64,000 bases of DNA from Glycomyces harbinensis (GTDB lineage Bacteria; Actinomycetota; Actinomycetes; Mycobacteriales; Micromonosporaceae): assembly GCF_900101745.1 (NCBI RefSeq), contig NZ_FNAD01000001.1, forward strand, positions 62,001 through 126,000, read 5' to 3'. The notes under the pieces were generated by a model. That model was not told the DNA's origin. It saw nothing but the letters and a program-made list of their open reading frames with translations, and did no database searches. Position numbers and translations under genes: made by a program. This document shows positions 18,233 through 27,079 of the stretch, piece by piece (position 1 is the stretch's first letter; each line of letters begins with the position of its first letter).

Positions 18233-19396
18233 GTGCTCCTCCGGTATCGATTCCGCGTCTACCCAACTGCCCCACAGCGCGTCGCGCTGGCGCGGACATT
18301 CGGGTGTGCGCGGGTGGTCTACAACGATGCGGTGGCTGCACGCAAGCACGCGCATGCCGAGGGCTTGCCGTATCCAACTGCGTCGGACTTGTCGAAGGTG
18401 TTGATCACCGAGGCCAAACGCACGCCGGAGCGCTCCTGGTTGAGCGAGGTGTCGGCAGCGGTGCTCCAGCAGGCCCTCGCAGACGCCGACCGCGCCTACA
18501 AGAACTTCTTTGCCTCGCTGAATGGGACGCGGCGAGGTCCGCGCATGGGGTCGCCCCGGTTCAAGCGGCGGACTGGTGCGCAGTCGATCCGGTTCACCCG
18601 CAACGCCAAGTTCGCTGTTCTGGACAGTGGCCGGTTGCGACTCCCGAAGATCGGCGAGCTCAAGGTCGCGTGGTCGCGGGAGCTGCCTGCCACGCCGTCG
18701 AGCGTGACGGTGAGCAGGACAGCAACGAACAAGTACTATGCGAGTTTCGTTGTCGCGGTCGAGGATGGCGCCGACATGCTGGAGCCGCTCAGCGATGCCG
18801 ACGCGGAGACCGGAATCGATCTGGGGCTCAAGGATTTCGCGGTCCTGCGTGGTGGCCGGACCATCGACAACCCGCGATTCTTCCGGCGTTCGGAGCGGAA
18901 GCTGCGGAAGGCGCAGCGGGAGTTTTCGCGCAAGGTTACGGGCTCGGCGAACAAGGCGAAAGCCCGAGCCAAGGTGGCGAAGGTCCACGAGAGAATCAAG
19001 GACACCCGATCCGACTGGGTCGACAAGCAGATCCACCGCATAGTTGCCGAGAACCAAGGCATCTATGTGGAGGGGCTGAGCGTCACAGGACTCAGCCAGG
19101 GCCGTGCCGCCAAGAGCGTGCACGATGCCGCGTTCGGAATCTTCCTGTCCCGGCTCGAATCCAAAGCCGCACGCGCTGGGCGTACGTTCGTGCGCGTGGA
19201 CCGGTATTTTCCTTCCACGCGGCTGTGCTCGGATTGCGGGGCGCTTACGGGTCCGCGGGGCCTGGAAGGGCTCAAGGTTCGCATCTGGGCGTGTGGGTGT
19301 GGCGCGACTCACGATCGCGATCGAAACGCCGAGCTGAACATCCGCCGCGAGGGCAAGCGCCTCGCGACTCTCGCCGCGGGGCTCGCGGAGAGATAA
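18233..19396 (+). CDS. tnpB: TnpB RNA-guided nuclease of IS200/IS605
   Basis: A 387-residue TnpB. The N-terminus (LLRYRFRVYPTAPQRVALAR) is typical. The RuvC residues are present: Asp196 in GIDLGLKDFAVL, Glu280 in IYVEGLSVTGL and Asp361/363 in THDRDRNAELNI. A zinc ribbon is formed by CSDCG and CGCG. The family uses an omega RNA made from the element's right end to cut DNA and so favours element retention. The GTG at 18233 is used; ATG at 18231 is in another frame. The gene appears intact. Confidence 0.9.
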   Translation: MLLRYRFRVYPTAPQRVALARTFGCARVVYNDAVAARKHAHAEGLPYPTASDLSKVLITEAKRTPERSWLSEVSAAVLQQALADADRAYKNFFASLNGTRRGPRMGSPRFKRRTGAQSIRFTRNAKFAVLDSGRLRLPKIGELKVAWSRELPATPSSVTVSRTATNKYYASFVVAVEDGADMLEPLSDADAETGIDLGLKDFAVLRGGRTIDNPRFFRRSERKLRKAQREFSRKVTGSANKAKARAKVAKVHERIKDTRSDWVDKQIHRIVAENQGIYVEGLSVTGLSQGRAAKSVHDAAFGIFLSRLESKAARAGRTFVRVDRYFPSTRLCSDCGALTGPRGLEGLKVRIWACGCGATHDRDRNAELNIRREGKRLATLAAGLAER

Positions 19397-19527
19397 AACG
19401 CCTGCGGAGGGTTGATAAGACCGGGGGGACCCGGCGTGGCCCGCTGAAACAGGAACCCGTCCGTAGCCGGGCCGCGTCAGCGGACCGTGAGCCGGAATCT
19501 CTTCCCTCAAGGAGGAGTGGAGGCCAA
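19397..19527 (+). ncRNA. Candidate omega RNA at the right end of the tnpB element
   Basis: The ~130 bases after tnpB can fold into several GC stems, for example CCGCTG with CAGCGG and CTCTTCC with GGAGGAG. This is where TnpB omega RNAs lie. The guide would be the ~16-20 bases just past the element's right end. No transcript evidence is available, and the 3' end is a guess. Confidence 0.4.
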
Positions 19528-19644
19528 AAGTACCGCACCTGGTACTCCAATCTGGACAAGATTGTGGCCAACGCCGCCTTTGTAGTCCGCGCCGCGCGGG
19601 CCAGACTTGAACAGATCGGTTTTCAAACGTCTGATGCCGCCGCC

Positions 19645-20163
19645 GCATACTGCCTCATCGTCGCCGGGATGCTCTTCCCGGTCTTCCTCGCCCTCGTCCC
19701 GCTGTTCTTCGTCGTCGACCAGCTCGGGATGCTCGGGACCTACCACGGCCTGATCCTCGTCTACGCCGCCTACGCCCTGCCGTTCACCGTCTTCTTCCTC
19801 CACGCCTTCTTCCGCGGCCTCCCCTCCGCCACCGCCGAAGCCGCCTTCCTCGACGGCTGCTCCCACACCGGCGTGTTCTTCCGCGTCATGCTCCCCATGG
19901 CCCGCCCCGGCATGGTCAGCGTCGCCATCTTCAACTTCCTCGGCCTCTGGAACCAGTACCTGCTGCCCCTCGTCCTCAACCCCGACCCCGACCGGTACGT
20001 CCTCGCCCAGGGCCTCGCGGCCCTCGCCGTCAGCCAGGGCTACCGCAGCGACTTCTCCGGACTCTTCGCCGGATTGATCATCGCGATCCTCCCGGTCCTC
20101 TTGGCCTACATCCTGTTCCAACGACAGATCCGCGCCGGCCTCACCGCCGGAGCGGTCCGCTGA
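19645..20163 (+). pseudogene. ngcG: NgcG-type ABC permease, 3' fragment
   Basis: From about LIVAGMLFPVFLALVPLFFV to the stop, ~170 residues match the C-terminal half of an NgcG/MalG-type permease, including the EAA loop TAEAAFLDGCSHTGVFFRV and a final QIRAGLTAGAVR. The N-terminal half and the whole ngcF-type permease gene, expected between ngcE and ngcG, are missing. The stretch 19528-19644 before it matches nothing I recognise. The importer is therefore destroyed. Confidence 0.8.
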
Positions 20164-20211
20164 CCGATCCCCGTCCGTCCCATCCGAGTTCAACAGCAAA
20201 GGGAGCTCATC

Positions 20212-21411
20212 ATGCCGACCACCCGCACACCGCGCCGCCGCATCGCCGGCGTCGCAGCGGCGGTCTTCGCCGTCGCCGCGGCCGGAACGGTCACCGCGAC
20301 CGCCGTCGACCGCACCGCCGACGCCGCCGAACCCGCCGCCTGCGACGGCGTCCTCTTCGACGACTTCGCCTACGACAACGCCGCGGACCCCGACATCGAC
20401 GTGCGCGGCTGGACCGTGCGCACCAACGCCGGCGGACCCGGCGTCCCCGGCGCCTCCTGGCCCGCGAGCAACGTCTCGTTCCCCACCGTCGACGGCGCCG
20501 ACACGCTCCAGCTGCGGGCCGCCACCGACGGCACCGGCGGCGGCACCAGCCAGTCCGAATTCCTCCACGAGCAGAAGTTCTTCGAGGGCACCTACGCCGC
20601 CCGCGTCAACTTCACCGACACCCCCGACAGCGGCGCCGACGGCGACCACCTCGTCGAGACCTTCTTCACCATCACCCCGCTCGACGCGCCCCTCGACCCC
20701 GACTACGGCGAGATCGACTTCGAGTACCTCCCCAACGGCGGCTGGGGCGAGACCGGCCCGATCTTCTACCAGACCACCTGGGAGACCTACCAGGCCGAAC
20801 CCTGGATCGCCGACAACACCCACACCTCCCAGCGCCAGAGCTTCGACGGCTGGCACGACCTCGTCTTCACCGTCTCAGGCGGCCACGTCAAGTACTACGT
20901 GGACGGACAACTCGTGGCCGACCACTCCGGGAAGTACTACCCGGAGACCCCCATGTCCATCAACTTCAACCTCTGGTTCATCGACACCGCCGCCCACACC
21001 GGAGGCACCTCCGTCTACACCCAGCAGGTCGACTACGTCATGCACAGCGCCGGCGAGGTCCTCAGCCCCGCCGACGTGAACGCCCGTGTCGCCGGCTACC
21101 GCGCCGACGGCGTCGACCACACCGACACCGTGGGCACCGGCGGCGGCGAATGCCCCACGCCCACCGACCCGCCCACCACCGACGACCCGACCGACCCGCC
21201 GACCGGCGGCGCCGACTGCGCCACCGCCGCGGACTGGTCCTTCGCCACGGCCTACAACGGCGGCGCCACCGTCGTCCACGAACGCTCTGCCGCCGGCGAC
21301 CCCAGCGGCCCCAAGTCCGGGGACGGCGAGCACCTGTGGCGCGCCGCCTGGTGGACCCAGGGCTCCGAGCCGGGCTGGACGCAGCAGTGGACCGACCTGG
21401 GGCCATGCTGA
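20212..21411 (+). CDS. Secreted GH16-type glycosidase with CBM5/12 domain
   Basis: A 399-residue exported protein. After the signal peptide (to ~residue 40) comes a GH16-like jelly roll with the catalytic GEIDFEYLP (Glu167, Asp169, Glu171). A Pro/Thr linker (DPPTTDDPTDPP) leads to a C-terminal CBM5/12 module (WSFATAYNGGATVVHE, then HLWRAAWWTQGSEPG). GH16 enzymes cut beta-glucans or galactans; CBM5/12 usually binds chitin. AAAGGGAG precedes the ATG. It sits 48 bp after the ngcG remnant, in what was probably one locus. Confidence 0.83.
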   Translation: MPTTRTPRRRIAGVAAAVFAVAAAGTVTATAVDRTADAAEPAACDGVLFDDFAYDNAADPDIDVRGWTVRTNAGGPGVPGASWPASNVSFPTVDGADTLQLRAATDGTGGGTSQSEFLHEQKFFEGTYAARVNFTDTPDSGADGDHLVETFFTITPLDAPLDPDYGEIDFEYLPNGGWGETGPIFYQTTWETYQAEPWIADNTHTSQRQSFDGWHDLVFTVSGGHVKYYVDGQLVADHSGKYYPETPMSINFNLWFIDTAAHTGGTSVYTQQVDYVMHSAGEVLSPADVNARVAGYRADGVDHTDTVGTGGGECPTPTDPPTTDDPTDPPTGGADCATAADWSFATAYNGGATVVHERSAAGDPSGPKSGDGEHLWRAAWWTQGSEPGWTQQWTDLGPC

Positions 21412-21415
21412 TCCC

Positions 21416-22336
21416 ATGAGAACCCTGGTGCTCGGCCTGGACGTCGGCGGGACCTCCTCCCGCGCGGTCGTGGCCACGACGGACGGCGAGGTCATCGGCC
21501 GGGGCGAGGCCGGCGGGGGCAACCCGCTCGCCGCCCCGCCCGACCTCGCCGCCGCCGAGGTCGCCGCCGCCCTGCGCGACGCCCTGGCCGGCACCGACCC
21601 CGCGCTCGTCGGCGCCGCCGTCCTCAGTCTCGCCGGGGTCGGCGGCTTCGGCGACCGCGACACCGCGCTGGCGTTCCAGCGGGTCTGGGACGCGGCCGGA
21701 CTCCGCTGCGAGGTCCGCGCGGTCGGGGACGCCCAGGTCGCCTACGCCTCGGGCACCGACGCCCCGCGCGGCACCGTCCTCATCGCCGGGACCGGCGCGG
21801 CGGCGGCCCGCATCGACGGGGACCGCATCGCGCTCGTCGGGGACGGCCTCGGCTGGCTCCTGGGCGACCGCGGCTCGGGCTTCTGGATCGGGCGCCGCGC
21901 CGCCGCCGACACCGCCCTGCGGCTCCAGTCCGACGGCCCGTCCACATTGCTCACCGAACTCGTCGTGCGCGCGGTGACCGGCGGCCCGGACGCCACCGCC
22001 GACGGTTTCGTCACGGCCGTCCACCGGCGCCCGCCCCGCACGCTCGACCGGCTCGCGCCCTTGGTCACCGAGGCCGCGCTCGCCGGTGACGACCATGCCG
22101 CCGCGATCCTCGACGAGGCCGCTGGCCACCTCGCGACCGCGGTCGCCGCGGTCCGCGAAACCGGCGAGACCGACCCGATCGTGCTCTCCGGCAGCGTCCT
22201 GCGCCATTGCGGCCCGGTCCGCGAGGGCGTCCGGGCCCGCCTGGCCGAGACCTGGCCCGGCGCCGCCGTCACCGACGCGGGCCCGGCCGAACTGGGCGCC
22301 GTGAAACTCGCGGCCCTGGCCCTCGGCGACGCCTGA
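21416..22336 (+). CDS. N-acetylglucosamine kinase-like protein (BadF/BcrA ATPase family)
   Basis: A 306-residue sugar kinase of the ASKHA fold: phosphate-1 motif LGLDVGGTSSRAVV, phosphate-2 VLIAGTGAAAARI, and GDRGSGFWIGRRA typical of NagK-like BadF kinases. It would make GlcNAc-6-phosphate or a related sugar phosphate in the cytoplasm. It lies 5 bp after the GH16 gene and fits with the RpiR, SIS and NgcE-like genes as an amino-sugar unit. Confidence 0.82.
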   Translation: MRTLVLGLDVGGTSSRAVVATTDGEVIGRGEAGGGNPLAAPPDLAAAEVAAALRDALAGTDPALVGAAVLSLAGVGGFGDRDTALAFQRVWDAAGLRCEVRAVGDAQVAYASGTDAPRGTVLIAGTGAAAARIDGDRIALVGDGLGWLLGDRGSGFWIGRRAAADTALRLQSDGPSTLLTELVVRAVTGGPDATADGFVTAVHRRPPRTLDRLAPLVTEAALAGDDHAAAILDEAAGHLATAVAAVRETGETDPIVLSGSVLRHCGPVREGVRARLAETWPGAAVTDAGPAELGAVKLAALALGDA

Positions 22337-22361
22337 CCGCTTGAGCCTGTAGAGGAAAGCC

Positions 22362-23540
22362 CTATCCGGGCAGCAGCTCCTCGATGAGGTCGGCGGCGCG
22401 CTTCGTGCCGCCCTCGGCCAGCGATTCGGCCCGCAGCCGCTCCGAGCGCCGGGCCACCTCCTCGTCGCCGACCAGCTCCTCCAAGGCCGTCCGCAGCGCC
22501 TCGGCGGTCGCGTCGGCGGTGTCTATGCGGCGCGCCACGCCCAGCTCGACGAGGCGGTCGGCGTTCATGAACTGGTCGACGCCCTGCGGCACGGCGATCA
22601 TCGGGACGCCCGCGAGCAGCCCCTCGCTGGAGCCGCCCATGCCCGCGTGGGTGACGAACGCGTCGGCCCGGTCCAGGATCGCCCGCTGCGCCACCCACGG
22701 ATGGACCTCCACGTTGGCGGGGATCTCGCCGAGTTCCGCCGGGTCGGTGTGCCTGCCGATCTGGAGCACGACGTGCCACCCGGGCAGGTCGCCGAACGCC
22801 GCGAGGCACCGGCGGTAGAACTCGGGCTGCCGGGTGAACGCCGAGCCGAGCGAGACCAGCAGCACCCGTTCGGCGTTCGCGGGCCCGGCCCACCCCTGTG
22901 CGTCCGCGCGCAGGTCGAAGCAGGGCCCGACGAACGTCACGGTCTTGGTGTCGACCCGGTCGGCCTGCGGCTGCATCGCCCGCGGGATCGTCGCGATCGT
23001 GTCGTCCGGGCGCCCGACGAAGGCGTCCATGTCGGTCGTGGCCGCCCCGTTCCCGGCCAGCCATGCGGTGAACTTCCGGCGGTACTCCTCGGCTCCCGGC
23101 AGCTTCCACAGGTTCGCGGCGACCTCCTCGCCGTACCCCTCCCAGGCCACGAACGTGGGCGACAGCTGCATGAGCGGTCTGCCCTGCGATTCGGCGACGA
23201 CGCGGGCGCCGTACGCGCCGATGTCGTACAGGTACAGGTCGGCCGGATCGCGGTCGTAGGCCTCGCGCAGCTGCGGGAGCGCCTGGATCCCGTCGTCGAG
23301 GAAGCAGCCCATGGCGGCGATGGGGTCCTCGGGCCAGTCGTTGTCGGCGACCGGGAGCACCGAGGTGCACGGCACGAGCTCGGCGCCGGTGGGCGCGATG
23401 AGGTCGGCCACGGCCGGATCGTTGGCGTAGGTGACCCGGTGCCCGCGGGCGACCAGCTCGCGGACGACCTCCAGGCTCGGCAGCATGTGGCTGACGGCGG
23501 GGATGCCGATCATGGCGATGTGGGCGCGGTGACGCGTCAT
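22362..23540 (-). CDS. MGT-family glycosyltransferase
   Basis: A 392-residue GT1/macrolide glycosyltransferase-like protein. The N-terminal Rossmann domain starts HIAMIGIPAVSHMLPSLEVV. The C-terminal donor domain has VLLVSLGSAFTRQPEFYRRC and THAGMGGSSEGLLAGVPMIA with PQGVDQFMNA, the NDP-sugar site. Members inactivate macrolides or glycosylate small molecules; the acceptor here is unknown. It lies 46 bp from the LtrA gene on the same strand. Confidence 0.88.
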   Translation of the reverse strand: MTRHRAHIAMIGIPAVSHMLPSLEVVRELVARGHRVTYANDPAVADLIAPTGAELVPCTSVLPVADNDWPEDPIAAMGCFLDDGIQALPQLREAYDRDPADLYLYDIGAYGARVVAESQGRPLMQLSPTFVAWEGYGEEVAANLWKLPGAEEYRRKFTAWLAGNGAATTDMDAFVGRPDDTIATIPRAMQPQADRVDTKTVTFVGPCFDLRADAQGWAGPANAERVLLVSLGSAFTRQPEFYRRCLAAFGDLPGWHVVLQIGRHTDPAELGEIPANVEVHPWVAQRAILDRADAFVTHAGMGGSSEGLLAGVPMIAVPQGVDQFMNADRLVELGVARRIDTADATAEALRTALEELVGDEEVARRSERLRAESLAEGGTKRAADLIEELLPG

Positions 23541-23586
23541 GGACCTGCTTTCGTTCTCGTGGTGGCGGACCGGTGCCGGTCCGAGG

Positions 23587-24837
23587 TCAGGCGAGAGCGC
23601 GTTCGAGCGCGGCGCTCTGGTGGCGGTGTCCGACCGTCTCGTAGCCGACGATGACGATCAGCGGCGAGCACGCGGCGATCGCGATGCCGACGCCGACGGT
23701 CGCACCCGCCGCGACCGCGAGCGCCGAGGCGGCGAGCGCGGCCATCGCGCCCGCGAAGAGCAGCAGGTGGAGCGGGTCCCACTGGCGCAGCAGCAGCGAG
23801 TACAGCGTGAACAGCGCCGTCGTGAAGACCGCGACGGGGATGACGACGGTGAGGATCGCCGCGGTGGCGCCGATGTGGGCGGTGTGCGCGATGACGTACG
23901 CGGCCACGTGCAGTCCCGCGCCGGTGGCGGCGAGCGACCCGAACACGATGAGATGCCCGTAGCCCCAGACGAATCCGCGTTCGCGGTGGCGGGCGAGGAC
24001 CTCGGCGGACGGCATCATGAAGTACACCCACCACAGCCCGAACGCGAGCGCGGTGCCGCCGAAGGCGACCAGGACGGCCTCCGTCGACCAGCCCTGCTCC
24101 TCGACGACGGCCGAGACGGCGAGGATGGTCCCCAGGACCACTTCGCCGAGCGTGATGATCACCAGCAGGCCGTAGCGCTCGGCGATGTGGTGCGGGTGCC
24201 AGGGCGTGCGGCCGCCGAGGCGCTCGGCGATCACCGGGACCAGCATCTCGAACACGCCGAGCACGACCACGACGACCGCGGTGACAGCGAGCGGCGGGTC
24301 GGCGAAGATCTGGATGATCCAGCCGATCTGTGCGACCGCGATGAGGCCCGCGTACGCCAGCGCGCAGCGCCTGCGCGGCGGGTCGTGGCGGGCGATGCGC
24401 AGCCACAGCGCGATCGTCGCGATCCGCATGATCACGTACCCGGCGACGACCACGCTGTTGTCGACGTGGACGCCCTCGTCGATGGAGTGGAACATCGGCG
24501 GCAGTCCGAGCGCGATCACGAGCACGCCCATCATCTGGACCATGGTCGCGACCCGGAAGAACACGTCGTCGTTGTCGAACGCCGACGCCTGCCACGAGTA
24601 GTTGATCCACGCCCAGCAGATGGCGAACACCGAGAACGAGAACGCGCCGATCGCGGGGAGGTAGTGGCCCAGTTCGAGCAGGTGGGCCGTCTGCGTGCCC
24701 GCCTGGCTGAACGCGACGACCAAGGTGAGGTCGAAGAGCAGTTCGAGGGGTGTGGCCGCGCGGTGCGACTCCTCGGGGTCGCGCCCGGTCATGCGGCGGA
24801 AGCGGTGGTCGCGGGTTTCTGGGGCCGTGGTCGACAT
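23587..24837 (-). CDS. Low temperature requirement protein A (LtrA) family
   Basis: A 416-residue membrane protein with about ten to twelve hydrophobic helices. It has the LtrA signature TPLELLFDLTLVVAFSQ near the start and HHIAERYGLLVIITLGEVVLGT in the middle. LtrA was named from a Listeria cold-growth mutant; the molecular function is unknown. A GGAGGA site at 24845-24850 fixes the ATG at 24837; longer upstream reading lacks family similarity. Confidence 0.88.
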   Translation of the reverse strand: MSTTAPETRDHRFRRMTGRDPEESHRAATPLELLFDLTLVVAFSQAGTQTAHLLELGHYLPAIGAFSFSVFAICWAWINYSWQASAFDNDDVFFRVATMVQMMGVLVIALGLPPMFHSIDEGVHVDNSVVVAGYVIMRIATIALWLRIARHDPPRRRCALAYAGLIAVAQIGWIIQIFADPPLAVTAVVVVVLGVFEMLVPVIAERLGGRTPWHPHHIAERYGLLVIITLGEVVLGTILAVSAVVEEQGWSTEAVLVAFGGTALAFGLWWVYFMMPSAEVLARHRERGFVWGYGHLIVFGSLAATGAGLHVAAYVIAHTAHIGATAAILTVVIPVAVFTTALFTLYSLLLRQWDPLHLLLFAGAMAALAASALAVAAGATVGVGIAIAACSPLIVIVGYETVGHRHQSAALERALA

Positions 24838-25212
24838 GGCGACATCCTCCCATCGGCGCCGACACGCCGGGCCCGGCTCCCGGCTCTGCGCCCCGCCGTG
24901 TCGGCGGCGCGGCGCCCGCGCCGTCGAGACTCCCAGTTCAGGGGGGTCCCGGTAGTGAGATGCGTCCCAGTCCCGGGCCTGTGAGCGCGTATCCGACGAA
25001 GAAATATGAGAACTGTCTCCGCGCTTGTTGGGTTCGGGGGGCAGTTGTGCTGTAAGGTGCAAGAGCCAGTCCGATTCCTCCGGGAACCGGGATGGTGCAG
25101 AAGCGCCGGCAACGGCGGCAATATCAGGCCGCGTGGCGACGGACCCCGACCGAGAGCGATCTCGGCAGGCGAGGTCGTCGGTCTGAGCATCAACACCAAG
25201 GATATGTATTAA
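24838..25212. promoter_or_regulatory. Divergent intergenic region with cold-shock leader
   Basis: This 375-bp gap separates ltrA and the cold-shock gene. A TAAGGT hexamer at 25053-25058 could be the -10 of the cold-shock gene, giving a leader of about 150 nt. Long structured leaders are usual for csp genes. I see no tRNA or other gene in it. Confidence 0.35.
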
Positions 25213-25416
25213 ATGGCGCAAGGCACTGTGAAGTGGTTCAACTCCGAAAAGGGCTTCGGCTTCATCGCCCCGGAGGGGGACGGCCCCGACGTCTTCGTTC
25301 ACTTCTCCGCGATCACCGGTAACGGTTTCAAGTCGCTCGAAGAGAACCAGCGTGTCGAATTCGACATCGAGCAGGGACAGAAGGGTCCGCAGGCCGCTAA
25401 CCTGCGCACCATCTAG
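25213..25416 (+). CDS. Cold-shock protein (CspA family)
   Basis: A 67-residue CSD protein with RNP1 KGFGFIAP and RNP2 DVFVHFSAI. It binds single-stranded RNA/DNA and acts as an RNA chaperone. The length is standard. Codon choice and clear AT-richer leader match other actinobacterial csp genes. A hairpin terminator follows 20 bp after the stop. Confidence 0.95.
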   Translation: MAQGTVKWFNSEKGFGFIAPEGDGPDVFVHFSAITGNGFKSLEENQRVEFDIEQGQKGPQAANLRTI

Positions 25417-25436
25417 TCTTTAAACTTTCGAACACG

Positions 25437-25470
25437 AAGCCGCTGCCCTTCATTGAAGGACAGCGGCTTT
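25437..25470 (+). terminator. Terminator of the cold-shock gene
   Basis: A long hairpin pairs AAGCCGCTG with CAGCGGCTT, and inside it CCTTC with GAAGG, ending in TTT. It lies between convergent genes and may work both ways. Confidence 0.8.
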
Positions 25471-25501
25471 CATGGTGTCCGGGGTCCTGTGAGCCCCGCT
25501 C

Positions 25502-27076
25502 TCAGCCGTCGGCCGGGTGCCGGGGGAGCGGCTTGGTCGCCGGGCCCTGGAGCACCGCCCCGCGGGTCGAGAACCGCGAGCCGTGGCACGGGCACTCCCA
25601 CGTGCGCTCGGCGTCGTTGAAGCCGACCACGCAGCCCAGGTGCGTGCACGCGGCGTTCAAGGTGTGCAGGCCGCCGTCCTCGTCGCGGTAGACCGCCCGG
25701 AGCGCGCCGTCCAGGCGCATCACCGCGCCCTCGCCGGGCGCGAGGTCCTCGGGTGAGGACGCCGGAGCCCTCGGGACGCGGTCGCCGATGAAGTGCTTGG
25801 CGACCTTGCCCTGGTTCGCGGCGATCGCGGGCGCCTCCTTGAGCAGGTGGAAGCGCCCGGGGCTGAACAGCTCGGCCCACGGCGGCGGCTCGCCCTCGCT
25901 GACGCCCGCGATGATCCGCCCGGCCGCGACCCCGTTGCTCATGCCCCAGCCGCCGAACCCGCAGGCCACGTAGACGCCCGCGTTGTCCTTCAACGCGCCG
26001 ACGAACGGGACCCGGTCGGCCGTCGCGTTGTCCTGCGCGGCCCAGTAGTAGTCGAAGCCCACCGTGCCGAAACGCTCGGAGGTCCACTGCGCCAGCGCCT
26101 CCAGCCGCCCGACCGTGTCCGGGTCGCCCGGCGTGAACTGCCCGCCGGTCACGATCAGGAGCCTGCGCCCCTCGTCCAGCGGCGCGCTCCGCACCGAGCG
26201 GGTGCCGTCCTCCTCGGTGAGGTACACGCCGTCGGGGTCGGCCGACGTCGGGATCGACGCGGCGACCACCAGTTCGCGGCGCGGGGTCAGGCGCGGGAAC
26301 AGCTTGAGCCGGTCGATGACCGGGAAGTGGGTCGCGATCACGACCTCGCGGCAACGGACCTGCGCGCCGCTCTCGATCGTGAGCAGGTGCCCGTCGTCGC
26401 CGGACTCGAGGTCGACCATGCGGGAGCGCTCGAAGATCCTGCCGCCCTTGGCGACCAGCGCCTCGGCGAGGGCGAGCAGGAAGCGCCGCGGATGGAACTG
26501 GGCCTGGTGCTCGACGCGGACGGCGCCCGCGACCGCGAACGGCAGGCCCGTCTCGGTGGTGAACGAGGCGTCCAGGCCCGCTTCACGAGCGGCCTCGGCC
26601 TCGGTTCGCAGCGCCTCGACGCCCTCCTCCGACTCGGTGTACACGAAGGACGGGACGCGCTCGAAGCTGCAGTCGACGCCCAGCTGCGACGCGAGGTAGG
26701 CGACGTGCTCGACGGCCTCGGACTGCGCGTCCGCGTACTGCCGGGCCGCGTCCGCGCCGAACCCGTCCCTGAGGTGGGTGTAGATCGACCCGTGCTGCGC
26801 GGTGAGCTTCGCCGAGGTGTTGCCCGTGACGCCCCCGGCGATGCGGTCGGCCTCGACCACCACCACCGAGCGGCCCGCCCGCGTCAGCTCCCACGCCGCG
26901 CACAGCCCGGCGATGCCGCCGCCGACCACGGCGACGTCGGTCGTGACCAGGTCGTCCACCGGCGGATAGTCGGTCTCGGCGGTCGAGGCGATCCAATAGG
27001 ACTGAGGCAAACCCATGTGCGTCGTCATGCCGACGGGGTACCCGGTAAGCGGCGAGTCCACGCTTGCGGACTTCAC
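25502..27076 (-). CDS. FAD-dependent oxidoreductase with C-terminal Rieske domain
   Basis: A fusion of a DAO-type FAD oxidoreductase and a Rieske 2Fe-2S domain. The FAD fold is VAVVGGGIAGLCAAWELTRAG; GGWGMSNGVAAGRII is the C-terminal FAD segment. The Rieske ligands are CTHLGC and CPCHGS near the end. This architecture is widespread in actinobacteria and is cytoplasmic; the substrate is unknown. The start is uncertain: GTG at 27076 is the longest, ATG at 27028 (MTTHMGLPQ) is equally likely and neither has a clear ribosome site. Confidence 0.87.
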   Translation of the reverse strand: MKSASVDSPLTGYPVGMTTHMGLPQSYWIASTAETDYPPVDDLVTTDVAVVGGGIAGLCAAWELTRAGRSVVVVEADRIAGGVTGNTSAKLTAQHGSIYTHLRDGFGADAARQYADAQSEAVEHVAYLASQLGVDCSFERVPSFVYTESEEGVEALRTEAEAAREAGLDASFTTETGLPFAVAGAVRVEHQAQFHPRRFLLALAEALVAKGGRIFERSRMVDLESGDDGHLLTIESGAQVRCREVVIATHFPVIDRLKLFPRLTPRRELVVAASIPTSADPDGVYLTEEDGTRSVRSAPLDEGRRLLIVTGGQFTPGDPDTVGRLEALAQWTSERFGTVGFDYYWAAQDNATADRVPFVGALKDNAGVYVACGFGGWGMSNGVAAGRIIAGVSEGEPPPWAELFSPGRFHLLKEAPAIAANQGKVAKHFIGDRVPRAPASSPEDLAPGEGAVMRLDGALRAVYRDEDGGLHTLNAACTHLGCVVGFNDAERTWECPCHGSRFSTRGAVLQGPATKPLPRHPADG

Positions 27077-27079
27077 CGG

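Larger units (their letters stand above)
18171..19527 (+). mobile_element. IS200/IS605-type element with tnpB only
   Basis: The element contains tnpB and no tnpA (IS1341 type), so it needs a transposase in trans. A subterminal hairpin at the left (GCCGCCG 18172-18178 with CGGCGGC 18196-18202) and structured sequence after tnpB, including CTCTTCC/GGAGGAG (19498-19517), fit IS605 ends. Exact ends are uncertain: left about 18171, right between 19510 and 19530. It sits between the 5' part of ngcE and the 3' part of ngcG. Confidence 0.75.

Noticed and set aside
18164-19510. CCCTCAA at both 18164-18170 and 19504-19510 as exact IS605 boundaries
   Set aside because: The right copy lies in the loop of a likely terminal hairpin, so the true right end is probably ~15-20 bases further on. 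A 7-bp match can be chance.
15286-20163. One 1,625-codon gene
   Set aside because: It is a chain of chance frames: shadow of rpiR and SIS, then true ngcE, then tnpB shadow, then ngcG remnant.
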